A stretch of DNA of 64,000 nt from SYOC01 sp964441775. GTDB lineage: Bacteria > Desulfobacterota > Binatia > Bin18. The stretch spans positions 1-64,000 of the forward strand of contig CAYTVL010000028.1 of NCBI GenBank assembly GCA_964441775.1. The letters are read 5' to 3'. Shown here one piece after another: positions 17,000 to 25,871 of this stretch. Numbering within the stretch: position 1 is the first letter of the stretch; each line of letters opens with the position of its first letter. The notes under the pieces were generated by a model, which saw only the letters and a list, made by a program, of their open reading frames with translations, had not been told where the DNA came from and ran no database searches. The position numbers and the translations under genes are program-made.

Positions 17000-18538
17000 G
17001 TGATCTTCCTCGATGGAGATATTCCCGAACAACTCAATATCACCGCCTACCTCGTCGATCGACAGGTCGCCCTTGGTCGTGGCGAGTGCATAGCCTATGT
17101 GACTGATGACGGACCCATCACCTACGCAGCTTTGGCTGGGCTGCAAAATCGCTATGGGAATCTGTTCACGTCCGGCGGCGTTGAGATTGAGAACCGCGTC
17201 GCCCTGGCTCTCTATGATTCGCAAGATTTAGTTGCGGCGTTTCTCGGGGCCATGAAGATTGGTGCTGTCCCGATTATCCTCAACCCCTTCGCGCCGCTTG
17301 ATCTGTATGTTTATTTTTTGAACGACAGCCGGGCAAAGAGCCTCCTTGTCGAGGAGATGGTGTGGCGTCAACTTGCGTCACGTCGCGCCGAACTTCGCTG
17401 GCTGAAGTACGTTGTCGTGCGCGGACGAGAGAGCGAGGGGGCGCTATCGCTGACGACGCTACTCGAAAACGCTTCTCTAGAGTTAACCACGGCTCCTACC
17501 CATAAGCACGACATGTGTTATTGGCTCTACACCTCGGGCAGCACCGGGTTGCCGAAAGCGGTCGTGCACCTGCATCATGATCCCTATTCGTGCTTGCGAT
17601 TTGCAATTGATTTCTGCCGCTTCGACGAGCAAACATTTTCTTTCTGCTTTAGCAAGATGTTCTTCGCGCTTGGCTTATTTACGACCGTATTTTTGCCGCT
17701 TGCTTCCGGTGGTAAAGCACTCATCTCGCGGCAGCGTTTGACCCCCGCTGAGGCGTTTCCTACGTTGCTGACCCATCGACCGACGCACTTTTTTTGCGTG
17801 CCAACCGTGCTGAACGCCATGCTGCAAATCGCTCCCACGATTGACGCTGCGGATTTGAGTTTCCTCCGCTACTGCGCTTGTGGCGGAGAGCCACTGCCGC
17901 CACGAGTTTATGAAGAATGGCGGCGGTTTGGCGTCGAGTGGTGCGACATCATGGGTTTGACGGAAACCACTTTCATCGCCCTTGGGAATCAGCCCGGCCA
18001 GGTGCGCCCCGGGAGTTCCGGGAAACCGACGCCAGGCACGGAGGTGCGTCTGGTTGATGATGATGGGCGCGAGGTTCCTCCCAACGAGGAAGGACATCTT
18101 TTAGTCAAGATGGACAGCAACATGCAAGGGTACTGGCTCAAACAAGAGAAGACGCGCGCCGTGCTCGATGGCGAGTGGTTGCGCACAGGCGATCGTTATC
18201 GGCGAGACGAGGACGGTTATTATTGGTTCTGTGGACGGTCGGACGATATGTTGAAAACCTCAGGCATGTGGGTGTCTCCACTAGAAATTGAGAACGTTTT
18301 GTTGGGACACCCCGCTGTGTTTGAGTGTGCGGTGGTGGCGCGACGGGATACCGATGGCCTGGATAAAGTGCGTGCAGTGGTGGTGCTGAAGCCTGACTAT
18401 GGAGAGCAAACGCAAGCGCAACTCGCAGTTTACCTGAGCCAAAAACTTCCGCGCTATAAAACACCGCGATGGATAGATATTGTCGAGGCGCTGCCTAAGA
18501 CGCCGACCGGAAAAATTCAGCGCTTTGCTTTACGATAA
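17000..18538 (+). CDS. acyl/aryl-CoA ligase (benzoate-CoA ligase-like)
   Basis: A 512-residue adenylate-forming enzyme that should activate a carboxylic acid with ATP and CoA. Core motifs are YTSGSTGLPKAVVH (P-loop A3), GLTETTF (A5), RTGDRYRRDEDGYYWFCGR (A7/A8), DDMLKTSGMWVSPLEIE (hinge region) and the catalytic Lys in PKTPTGKIQR (A10). The N-terminal NITAYLVDRQVALGRGECIAYV and overall length are most like benzoate- or hydroxybenzoate-CoA ligases. It begins at GTG, 7 bases after AAGGAG. With the MaoC hydratase 41 bases downstream it suggests a short CoA-thioester degradation operon; the actual substrate is unknown. Confidence 0.9.
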   Translation: MIFLDGDIPEQLNITAYLVDRQVALGRGECIAYVTDDGPITYAALAGLQNRYGNLFTSGGVEIENRVALALYDSQDLVAAFLGAMKIGAVPIILNPFAPLDLYVYFLNDSRAKSLLVEEMVWRQLASRRAELRWLKYVVVRGRESEGALSLTTLLENASLELTTAPTHKHDMCYWLYTSGSTGLPKAVVHLHHDPYSCLRFAIDFCRFDEQTFSFCFSKMFFALGLFTTVFLPLASGGKALISRQRLTPAEAFPTLLTHRPTHFFCVPTVLNAMLQIAPTIDAADLSFLRYCACGGEPLPPRVYEEWRRFGVEWCDIMGLTETTFIALGNQPGQVRPGSSGKPTPGTEVRLVDDDGREVPPNEEGHLLVKMDSNMQGYWLKQEKTRAVLDGEWLRTGDRYRRDEDGYYWFCGRSDDMLKTSGMWVSPLEIENVLLGHPAVFECAVVARRDTDGLDKVRAVVVLKPDYGEQTQAQLAVYLSQKLPRYKTPRWIDIVEALPKTPTGKIQRFALR

Positions 18539-18579
18539 ACAGCTTGAGAAAAAATCACTAACGGAAGAAGGAGGAAAGT

Positions 18580-19044
18580 GTGAGTATGGCGACTCGTATT
18601 GTTGAATTTAAAGATGTCAAGTCGTTAGTGGGGCAAGAACTCGGCGTGTCGGATTGGCACTTGGTGACACAAACAGAGATTCAGGCGTTTGCCGACGCCA
18701 CCCACGATCATCAGTGGATTCATCTTGATGTCGAGCGGGCGAAAAAGGAATCGCCCTTTGGCGGCCCGGTCGCGCACGGCTACTACACGTTGTCGCTGGG
18801 GCCTTATCTCATGAGCCAGGTCTGGGCCGTGTCGGGCGTGAGAATGGGCGTCAACTACGGACTGAACAAGCTGCGCTTTCCTGCCCCCGTGCTGGTCGGT
18901 AAACGGGTGCGCGTGCGGGCAACTTTAAACAATGTTGAAGATGTTGCTGGAGGCATTCAAGTGACCGTCGGCATGTCCTTTGAAGTTGAAGGTAGCGACA
19001 AGCCGGTATGCGCGGCGGAGGGGTTATTCCGCTATTATGCGTGA
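18580..19044 (+). CDS. MaoC family (R)-specific enoyl-CoA hydratase
   Basis: A 154-residue hot-dog fold protein. The hydratase-2 catalytic signature is present as ADATHDHQWIHLD (Asp and His) and is followed by GGPVAHGYYTLSL and FPAPVLVGKRVRV, which are typical of single-domain MaoC hydratases that add water to trans-2-enoyl-CoA. It starts at GTG, 6 bases after AGGAGG; an ATG at 18586 is a minor alternative. It is the last gene of the catabolic block and follows the CoA ligase closely. Confidence 0.92.
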   Translation: MSMATRIVEFKDVKSLVGQELGVSDWHLVTQTEIQAFADATHDHQWIHLDVERAKKESPFGGPVAHGYYTLSLGPYLMSQVWAVSGVRMGVNYGLNKLRFPAPVLVGKRVRVRATLNNVEDVAGGIQVTVGMSFEVEGSDKPVCAAEGLFRYYA

Positions 19045-19092
19045 GACGTAGTAGTCTGATGGAGCAAAGACGATAGGAGAAACAGTAGTCAC

Positions 19093-19187
19093 GTCATTCC
19101 GGGCGAGCAGCGCGAGACCCGGAATCCAGGAAGTAAACCGGAGGCAAATACTCAATCTCCCTGGATGCCAGCTTGCGCTGGCATGAC
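19093..19187. repeat. dispersed palindromic repeat reaching into a GTPase ORF
   Basis: GTCATTCCGGGCGAGCAG to GAGACCCGGAATCC, then a unit ending in GCTGGCATGACGG. The right part is read in frame as the peptide MPACAGMTD, a well-known artefact when these repeats sit at gene starts. The gap 19045-19215 otherwise shows nothing. Confidence 0.8.
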
Positions 19188-19215
19188 GGACGGGTTTCGT
19201 CTCGAGCGTAAAAAC

Positions 19216-20406
19216 GTGACACTCCGCCAACTCCTCGACTTTGACTGGGTGCGGGCATTGCTAGCCCCGCAGGTTGACGAAGCCACGCTCAAGCACGCGC
19301 TTGATCGTGTGCGTCTCGGGGCCCCGCCGCCGGTGATATGGCTGTTCGGAAAGGTCCAGTCCGGCAAAACGTCCATCGTCCGCGCCTTGACGGGCGCCGA
19401 GCGTGCGCAGATTGGCGATGGCTTCCAGCCCTGCACGCGTTGGGCCGCACGTTATGTCTTTCCTAATGTCGATTTTCCGCTGGCGGTTTTTCTTGATACG
19501 CGAGGGCTGGGCGAAGTGGGCTATGATCCCCAGGAAGACCTTGCTGCTTTGCAGTCCGAAGCCCACATGCTTGTCATCGTTGTCAAAGCGATGGACATGG
19601 CGCTCGAACAGGTTGTGAGCGGGCTCCAGCAGCTCGTCCGCGTGAAACCCGATTGGCCGATCGTAGTGACGCAGACAACGCTGCATGAAGGATACCCAGC
19701 GACGTTTCACGATCATCTTCTTCCGTATCCATTTACACGCCAAGCTATCCCTAGCAGCGTTCCTGTCAATCTCGCACGGGCCCTGACCTTCCAGCGTTCG
19801 CTCTTCGCGAACGCGCCGGTGAAACGCTTCGTGCCGCTTGACTTCACTTTGCCGGAAGATGGCTTTTCCGAGCCATTTTACGGACGTGAGGCCTTGCTTG
19901 ACGCTTTTGCTGAAGCACACCCGCACGCCGTCTATACAATGCTGCGGCGACTGCCTGCTCTCACGGCGGAACTGAAAACGCTTCATTTTCGTCAAGCGCA
20001 GCCACACATTTTGACTTATGCCTTAGCCGCCAGCGCCATCGGAGCCACACCGCTGCCGTTGGCTGACCTCCCGATTATTAGCACTCTGCAACTGAAGATG
20101 CTGCACACCATCGCGTCTTTCTACCGTCAACCACTGAAACTCAAGACGTTTGTAGAACTCATTACCACGGTCGGAGCCGGGATGTTGCTGCGCCAAGGCG
20201 CTCGCAGTCTGTTGAAGGTGATTCCTGGGCTCGGCAACGCCGTGTCCGGCATATATGCAGGCGCGACCACGTATGCCTTGGGCTGCGCCCTATGTTTCTA
20301 TTATCAAGCCATTTTTGACGGGCATGTCCCGACGCCGGAACGGCTGAAGCTCTTTTTTGAGGAAAAGTTTACCGAAGGGACGGCGTTGCTCAGTAAAAAG
20401 GACTGA
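19216..20406 (+). CDS. P-loop GTPase with C-terminal DUF697-like membrane region
   Basis: A protein of about 396 residues. The G1 loop is FGKVQSGKTS and a G3-like DTRGLGE follows, but the G4 position reads VVTQTTLH instead of NKxD, so nucleotide specificity may be altered. The C-terminal third (AASAIGATPLPLADLPIIS through LLKVIPGLGNAVSGIYAG) has the hydrophobic YcjF/DUF697 pattern that anchors such GTPases to the inner membrane. An ATG at 19165 would add 17 residues, but those begin with the repeat-encoded MPACAGMTD, so the GTG at 19216 (MTLRQLLDFDWV) is preferred. A second membrane GTPase follows, suggesting a pair. Confidence 0.75.
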   Translation: MTLRQLLDFDWVRALLAPQVDEATLKHALDRVRLGAPPPVIWLFGKVQSGKTSIVRALTGAERAQIGDGFQPCTRWAARYVFPNVDFPLAVFLDTRGLGEVGYDPQEDLAALQSEAHMLVIVVKAMDMALEQVVSGLQQLVRVKPDWPIVVTQTTLHEGYPATFHDHLLPYPFTRQAIPSSVPVNLARALTFQRSLFANAPVKRFVPLDFTLPEDGFSEPFYGREALLDAFAEAHPHAVYTMLRRLPALTAELKTLHFRQAQPHILTYALAASAIGATPLPLADLPIISTLQLKMLHTIASFYRQPLKLKTFVELITTVGAGMLLRQGARSLLKVIPGLGNAVSGIYAGATTYALGCALCFYYQAIFDGHVPTPERLKLFFEEKFTEGTALLSKKD

Positions 20407-20435
20407 GACATGAGGATTGAGGACTGAGCATGCAA

Positions 20436-20470
20436 GGCAACAGGCAACAGGCAACGGGCAACAGGCAACG
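20436..20470 (+). repeat. five tandem heptamers GGCAAC(A/G)
   Basis: GGCAACA, GGCAACA, GGCAACG, GGCAACA, GGCAACG run without interruption and end 13 bases before the next start codon. No normal ribosome-binding site is visible between them and that ATG. Confidence 0.8.
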
Positions 20471-20483
20471 AGTGTAACACCCC

Positions 20484-22073
20484 ATGTCTGCTTCTCAACC
20501 CTCAGCTTTCAGTCTTCGGCGCTTTTCTTGGTGGCGCCTTCTGCTATTAGCCGCCTGTTTCTTGTTGCCTCTCCTCGGCTTTGTGAGCGCAGGAACGCTA
20601 TGGCTGCATGATCGCGGCTGGCTAGGTTGGGCGAGCCTCGTGTTGATAATCGGTGAGACAGTCGCCTTCGTTTTGTGCCGCCGTTGGCTGCTCGGCGACC
20701 GTGCTGTGTTGCCTCAACCTTCCATGCAACCGCCGCCGGAATTTTCTCCTCGCGAGGAAGTGGCGTGGGCGGTCGTGCGGGAGTACCAAAAACGCATTGA
20801 GCAAAATGAATTAGTGCTTGAGTCCTTCGAACAACTACTAGAACTGGGCAAAGAGATCCTCAGTCGTATCGCCGCTTTCTATCAACCGGAAGATAAGGAG
20901 CCGTTGCTTGCCGTGCAGGTTCCGTTACTGTTCCGCGCCATCGAAGAAACCGCGCACGACCTGGCCACGGTGACCGCGCAAGTGCCCTTCTCTCACCGCA
21001 TCACTGTCGGTGAGCTCATGCGCGGTTATCAGTTCGGACAGCGGATGAAGCCAGCGTACGACTTGTATCAACTCTACCGCTATCTTTCTCCTCTGATTAA
21101 TCCCCAGGGCGGACTGTTTCGTCTGTTCGTGACCGATCGGCTTTTCGATCTTACTAAAGAGACGCTGAACCAATGGCTGATGCAGTGGTACGTCGATCGC
21201 GTCGGCTATCACGCGATTGAGTTGTACAGCGGTAGACTGCTGTTGACTCGACGGGATGGTAATCTCGCGTTGCTACAGGCGGAGACGGCAGAAATCCTGG
21301 AACAGGCGCGGGTCACGAGCGAGCCGGTGCGCATGGTCGTGTTGGGCCAGGTGAAGGCCGGGAAGTCGAGTTTGGTGAACGCATTATTTGGTGAAGTGCG
21401 AGCAGCTACAGATAGTACGCCGACAACAACTCAAGTGACGCCGTATATCTTACAGCGAGCGGACCTGCTTGGACACGTATTGCTCTACGATATGGGCGGG
21501 TATGAAGATCCCTCCGCTCCTAAAGAACGCAAAACGCAGGCGTTGGCGGAAGCTGTGCGAGCCGACCTTATCATTCTTGTCGTTTCAGCAGTCAACGTTG
21601 CGCGAGAGCCCGACACTCAACTCTTAACGGAATTGCGTGCTCATTTCGCCGCGCAGGCTGTCTTACGCTCACCGCCAGTGATTGTCGCCCTCACACATAT
21701 TGATTTGCTGCGTCCACCGCTTGAGTGGTCGCCACCGTACAATGTCTCGAAGCCAAATTCTCCCAAGGCCCTCTCCATTCGCCGTGCGATTACTGCTGTG
21801 GCTGCTGACCTTGAGCTTGCTCCGGAATACATTGCGCCAGTGTGCTTGCTTCCAGAACGAATATACAATGTTGAGGAATCACTTTTGCCGCTGCTGGTCG
21901 AACTGCTGCCGGAAGCAAAGCGCGTGTTGTTGCTGCGGAACCTCAAAGTTGCCCGTGCGCAAGAGCAGTGGGAGCTGCTATGGCGTCAGGCGCGAGCGAC
22001 CGGCCGGTTCGTACTGGAGTTCGGAGGAGAGCTCGTGAAGAAGTCGGTAGAGAGGATATTGGCGAAGGACTAG
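20484..22073 (+). CDS. membrane-anchored GTPase (YfjP/YeeP-like)
   Basis: A 529-residue protein with two N-terminal membrane helices (LLLLAACFLLPLLGFVSAGT and WASLVLIIGETVAFVLC), a coiled helical middle region (about 90-270) and a C-terminal GTPase domain: G1 GQVKAGKSSLVNALFG, G2 threonines in DSTPTTTQVTP, G3 YDMGGYED and G4 THIDLL. A Gly-Gly in G3 replaces the usual DTPG. The family is related to dynamin-like and Era-like stress GTPases; the role is unknown. The spacing of 77 bases from the previous GTPase, filled with short tandem repeats, suggests the two act together on the membrane. Confidence 0.8.
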   Translation: MSASQPSAFSLRRFSWWRLLLLAACFLLPLLGFVSAGTLWLHDRGWLGWASLVLIIGETVAFVLCRRWLLGDRAVLPQPSMQPPPEFSPREEVAWAVVREYQKRIEQNELVLESFEQLLELGKEILSRIAAFYQPEDKEPLLAVQVPLLFRAIEETAHDLATVTAQVPFSHRITVGELMRGYQFGQRMKPAYDLYQLYRYLSPLINPQGGLFRLFVTDRLFDLTKETLNQWLMQWYVDRVGYHAIELYSGRLLLTRRDGNLALLQAETAEILEQARVTSEPVRMVVLGQVKAGKSSLVNALFGEVRAATDSTPTTTQVTPYILQRADLLGHVLLYDMGGYEDPSAPKERKTQALAEAVRADLIILVVSAVNVAREPDTQLLTELRAHFAAQAVLRSPPVIVALTHIDLLRPPLEWSPPYNVSKPNSPKALSIRRAITAVAADLELAPEYIAPVCLLPERIYNVEESLLPLLVELLPEAKRVLLLRNLKVARAQEQWELLWRQARATGRFVLEFGGELVKKSVERILAKD

Positions 22074-22080
22074 AAGCAGC

Positions 22081-22115
22081 CTGTCATTCCGGGCGAGCAG
22101 AGCGAGACCCGGACG
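22081..22115. repeat. half copy of the GTCATTCC palindromic repeat
   Basis: CTGTCATTCCGGGCGAGCAG followed by GCGAGACCCGGA matches the repeats at 19093 and 24531 but the right side is cut short. The remaining gap to 22325 holds no recognised feature. Confidence 0.65.
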
Positions 22116-22325
22116 CCATACGGACAGAGAGGAGAGACAGAGACCACCCCGTTTCCCCTCAATCTCTATCTCACGTCTCTTGGTCTTGTCCCGCTCACAC
22201 TTGACTTCAGCAGCCCATGCTGCCAAAAGATCAATGTACAAAAATGCCTTTGTGCTCGGAGTGGGGCCAAGGGCAAAACTACACGACGCGTCTCGACAAG
22301 GGGATGCAAAAGGAGGCAGAACCGC

Positions 22326-23042
22326 ATGAAAACAGAAACCATCACCTACCAGGATGGTGACGTCACCCTGAAGGGGTATGTGGCGTTTGACGATCAGAGT
22401 GCAAGCAAACGGCCCGGCGTTCTCGTGATTCCCGAGGCGTTCGGTTTGGGCGACCACGCAAAGCAGCGTGCGAATCGACTCGCTGCCCTGGGATACGTCG
22501 CCTTAGCGGGCGACCCCTTTGGCGATGGCATTCAGGCCCAAGACCTGCAGGAAGCCATGAAATATGCCGGTCCTCTTCTTGAAGATTCCGCCAAACTTCG
22601 CGCCCGCGCGCGCGCCTCGCTCGATAAGCTTGCTTCGCTTCCGCAGGTGGATGCGAACCGGTTGGCGATGATTGGTTATTGCATGGGCGGCACGTTCTCG
22701 TTGGAAATGGCTCGGGATGGAGCGCCGCTGCGGGGCATTGTTTCTTTCCACGGCGGTCTGGCGACGAAAAGCCCCGCTGAACCCGGTAAGGTCAAAGCGA
22801 AGATCTTGGTGTGTAATGGCTCTGACGATCCTTTCGTGCAACCGGCTCAGGTCACTGCGCTCGCTGAGGAATTGACGAAGGCCGGGGCGGACTGGCAGAT
22901 CATCAATTATGGCGGGACGGTCCACAGCTTCACCAACCCGGAGGCGGACAAGCACGGCATTCCGGGGCTCGCCTACAACCAGCAGACGGATACACGCTCG
23001 TGGAAAGCAATGGTTGATTTCTTCAACGAGATTTTTGTTTAA
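22326..23042 (+). CDS. dienelactone hydrolase family protein
   Basis: A 238-residue alpha/beta hydrolase of the dienelactone hydrolase family. The catalytic triad is visible: Cys119 in IGYCMGGTF, Asp167/168 in NGSDDPF and His200 in GGTVHSFTNP; Glu36 in VIPEAFG matches the Glu that activates the cysteine in this family. AGGAGG lies 9 bases before the ATG. The true substrate is often not dienelactone in such stand-alone genes, so a general carboxylester/lactone hydrolase is the safe call. It is flanked by palindromic repeats on both sides. Confidence 0.92.
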   Translation: MKTETITYQDGDVTLKGYVAFDDQSASKRPGVLVIPEAFGLGDHAKQRANRLAALGYVALAGDPFGDGIQAQDLQEAMKYAGPLLEDSAKLRARARASLDKLASLPQVDANRLAMIGYCMGGTFSLEMARDGAPLRGIVSFHGGLATKSPAEPGKVKAKILVCNGSDDPFVQPAQVTALAEELTKAGADWQIINYGGTVHSFTNPEADKHGIPGLAYNQQTDTRSWKAMVDFFNEIFV

Positions 23043-23090
23043 ATCAAAAGGCGCAACTTTCCTGCACTATACTATGTGACCCTTCAGGAC

Positions 23091-23152
23091 TGTCATTCTG
23101 AGCGGAGCGAAAAATCTCAACGTGAGACTCTTCACTTCGTTCAGGGTGACAC
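23091..23152. repeat. dispersed inverted repeat, GTCATTCTGAGCG type
   Basis: TGTCATTCTGAGCG at the left faces CGTTCAGGGTGACA at the right, with a CTCAACGTGAG hairpin in the centre. It belongs to a second class of short intergenic repeat also seen near 57097. Confidence 0.6.
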
Positions 23153-23256
23153 TTTCGATGGGTGCATCTGTTAAGGTCTAGTTTAGAGAGCGAATGAGCG
23201 GGAGCCTTGCCACTGCCGCGCGGGCTGATTTATGCTGGTGCAGAGGAGAAGAAGAT

Positions 23257-24498
23257 GTGAAGCCAGCACGGGTCGTTGAAGCCCTCCGGCCTATGCCGGA
23301 ACCGCCGCCAGCAGAAATGGACTGCCGCTCAGAGTTCGAACGCGACCGCGCGCGTATCATCCACTCCGCCGCGTTTCGCCGACTCCAGGGCAAAACCCAA
23401 GTCTTTGGTGTCTACGAAGGTGACTTTTTCCGTACGCGGTTGACCCACTCTTTAGAAGTCGCGCAAATTGCGAAAGGCATTGCGCTCAATTTGGGGGCGG
23501 ATACCGATCTCGTTGAAGCGATCTGCCTGGCGCACGACCTCGGCCATCCGCCGTTTGGTCACACCGGTGAGCACGTGTTGCATGAGCTGATGCGGGACTA
23601 CGGCGGTTTTGAAGGCAACGCGCAAACGTTCCGCATTTTGACTCGCCTCGAACGCAAACACAGCGCTTACGAAGGACTCAATCTCACCTACCAGACCCTT
23701 GATGGGGTGCTGAAGTATAAGACGTGTCTCGACGCTGCCGCGATTGCCGCTTCACCCAATGAACCTGTCAAAGGGTATTATGCACACGATCGAAAGCTCG
23801 TTGAAATGGTTGTGTACGCTACAAGCAACGGCTACGAACGCAGCTTCGAGTGCCAAATTATGGACGTAGCCGACGACATTGCCTATTCGGTGCATGACCT
23901 CGAAGACAGCTTGAAAGCGGGGTTAATCACGCTGGCCGACTTTCACCAACCACCGCATCCACGTGTTCTCCACACCGTTAACGGTAAGCTCGCGCCGCTT
24001 GGCCTCTCCATCAATGAGGAGCAGATTCGCGTCGAGCTACGAGCCCTTGCTGATCGTCTGGAAGAGATGACCGCGAAGGCCGGGCGTGTTGCCCGCAAAA
24101 TGTTTACGCGAGATCTCATTCACGAATTCGCCAGCTCCGTGGACTGGCAATCCGACGGACGCATCGATACGGAGCCCCGCCTCCGTGTGCGCGTCGAAGT
24201 GCTCAAGGCGTTTGAGTCTCACAAAGTGATTCATAATCCCCGTGTCACCACGCTCGGCTATAAAGGCAAGGAAGTCCTCCGCCGCCTGTTTACCGTGCTC
24301 GATCAAGGACACGAATCGATCGGGCTCTTCCCTGAAGATCACGGCGAAGACTATGAACGCGCGGTACTTGATGGCGACGAAACCAGACGCAAACGGATGA
24401 TCTGCGACTTCCTGGCTGGCATGACGGATTCCTACGCTATGCGCTTTTACAGCCGTCTCTTCGTGCCCGGCGAGGGGAGTTTTTATGAGATGCTGTGA
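23257..24498 (+). CDS. dgt: deoxyguanosinetriphosphate triphosphohydrolase-like protein
   Basis: A 413-residue HD-domain dNTPase that releases tripolyphosphate from dGTP or related dNTPs. The N-terminal FERDRARIIHSAAFRRLQGKTQVF is the diagnostic dGTPase stretch, followed by the metal-binding HD motifs RLTHSLEVAQIA and AHDLGHPPFGHTGE. DIAYSVHDLEDS supplies the later Asp ligand. The GTG at 23257 has AGAGGAG eight bases upstream and is preferred to an ATG at 23194. The length fits the short (type 2) class rather than E. coli Dgt. Confidence 0.9.
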   Translation: MKPARVVEALRPMPEPPPAEMDCRSEFERDRARIIHSAAFRRLQGKTQVFGVYEGDFFRTRLTHSLEVAQIAKGIALNLGADTDLVEAICLAHDLGHPPFGHTGEHVLHELMRDYGGFEGNAQTFRILTRLERKHSAYEGLNLTYQTLDGVLKYKTCLDAAAIAASPNEPVKGYYAHDRKLVEMVVYATSNGYERSFECQIMDVADDIAYSVHDLEDSLKAGLITLADFHQPPHPRVLHTVNGKLAPLGLSINEEQIRVELRALADRLEEMTAKAGRVARKMFTRDLIHEFASSVDWQSDGRIDTEPRLRVRVEVLKAFESHKVIHNPRVTTLGYKGKEVLRRLFTVLDQGHESIGLFPEDHGEDYERAVLDGDETRRKRMICDFLAGMTDSYAMRFYSRLFVPGEGSFYEML

Positions 24499-24530
24499 GA
24501 AGTAAAAGATAGAGTGAGTTCTCCTAATTC

Positions 24531-24604
24531 GTCATTCCCGCGCAAACGGGAATCCAGTCTTGTGCTCCTGGATTCCGGGTCTCGCATTGCTCGCCCGGAA
24601 TGAC
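24531..24604. repeat. dispersed palindromic repeat, GTCATTCC type, complete copy
   Basis: Runs from GTCATTCCCG to CCGGAATGAC with nested GGAATCCAG / CTGGATTCC, so it can fold as one long hairpin. It lies between the convergent dgt and LLM genes and may stop transcription in both directions. Confidence 0.8.
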
Positions 24605-24662
24605 GGGATGCCACGAGACCCAGGTGCGAATCACAGCTCTTGTTTCTAAAAACCTAGCAGGC

Positions 24663-25871
24663 TCAAGCATTCAGCTTAGCGAGATCGGCTTCCACTTGTT
24701 CTCGATTCGTCGGCGCCTGCACGCTGTACACAATGTACGGCTTCGTGTCGATCTCTTCGAGTTGGATGTCGCCCGCGAGTACGGCTTGCTTCCAAGCCTG
24801 ATGCTGGGGCTCGCGCTCATGAAATTCTGGCATTACCTCAGCGGCAAACAGTTTGAGACTGTCCATGATGTCGGCGTGAGTCGTCTTTCCCGCTTGGTTG
24901 AGTAAGATGACTTGGTCAACGTGACTCTCCTCGAACTTGCGCAGCTTGCGCCGAATCGACTCTGGCGAGCCAATCAGGCCCCGCGCCCGGTGCATCTTCT
25001 CACCTTCCGGCGTCTTGCGGAATTTTTGAAACTCGTCCCACAAGTTGATGCTGCCGGGCTCGACGTCGCCGTGGCGAGCATAAAACTGTAGAGCGAAGGC
25101 GAAGAAGGTCGCGCCCTCCGCGCGGGCCAGCGCCTCCTCATCAGTCGGGGCGCACATGAAGTTCGACACCAAGGCGATGTTGGGATTGATCGGATAGTCA
25201 CACAGCTTGTTCAGTCGTTTGGTGAGCGAGTTGTAGTAGCAATTCACCCAGGCGGTCGCCATATCGCCGGAAACAAATTGGAAACCGAGCGCGCCCATGC
25301 CCCGCTCACCGGCCATGCGAATGGTTTCAATTTGACTACACGCCACCCACAGCGGAGGGTGGGGTTTTTGTTTCGGCTTGGGCAACACGTTGCGCGACGG
25401 GAAGTTGAAGCGCTTGCCGTGGAACTCCCACGAGGTTGAAGTAAACATTGGGACCAGGCACTGCACCGCCTCCTCCCAGACTTCCCGCTTGTCGCGGAAC
25501 GTACAATCGAAAGGATGCAGTTCAGTCGCGCTCCCGCCTTCACCGATGCCCATCTCCACTCGACCGCCCGACACCAAGTCCAACGTCAAGACACGCTCAG
25601 CAACTCGCGCCGGATGGTTCGTTGTCAATTGGATAATGCCGTGCCCAAGACGAATATGTTTGGTGCGCTGGCTGGCGGCGGCGAGAAACACTTCCGGCGC
25701 CGAGGAATGCGAATACTCTTCGAGGAAATGATGCTCCACTTCCCAAGCGTAATCGTAGCCGAGCCGGTCCGCCAGCTCGATTTGGTCCAGCGCATTGGTA
25801 AACAGCTCATACTCGCTGGCCTCGGTCCACGGACGCGGCAGTTGTAGTTCGTAGAAAATGCCAAATTTCAT
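24663..25871 (-). CDS. LLM class flavin-dependent oxidoreductase
   Basis: A 402-residue luciferase-like monooxygenase. Landmarks are MKFGIFYELQLPRPW at the N-terminus, IELADRLGYDYAWEVEHHFLEEYSHS, TKHIRLGHGIIQLTTNHP and LVSGGRVEMGIGEG. The HHF...EEYS pattern is the alkanal-monooxygenase-like (LuxA-type) subfamily, expected to use FMNH2 or reduced F420 to oxidise an organic substrate. The C-terminus carries an extra segment of about 60 residues after the barrel (KPYIVYSVQAPTNREQVEADL). The ATG has GAGGGA upstream on its strand. No partner reductase is adjacent. Confidence 0.88.
   Translation of the reverse strand: MKFGIFYELQLPRPWTEASEYELFTNALDQIELADRLGYDYAWEVEHHFLEEYSHSSAPEVFLAAASQRTKHIRLGHGIIQLTTNHPARVAERVLTLDLVSGGRVEMGIGEGGSATELHPFDCTFRDKREVWEEAVQCLVPMFTSTSWEFHGKRFNFPSRNVLPKPKQKPHPPLWVACSQIETIRMAGERGMGALGFQFVSGDMATAWVNCYYNSLTKRLNKLCDYPINPNIALVSNFMCAPTDEEALARAEGATFFAFALQFYARHGDVEPGSINLWDEFQKFRKTPEGEKMHRARGLIGSPESIRRKLRKFEESHVDQVILLNQAGKTTHADIMDSLKLFAAEVMPEFHEREPQHQAWKQAVLAGDIQLEEIDTKPYIVYSVQAPTNREQVEADLAKLNA

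Noticed and set aside
20436..20470. CRISPR-like array
   Set aside because: The repeats are seven bases long and contiguous, without spacers; it is a simple tandem repeat.
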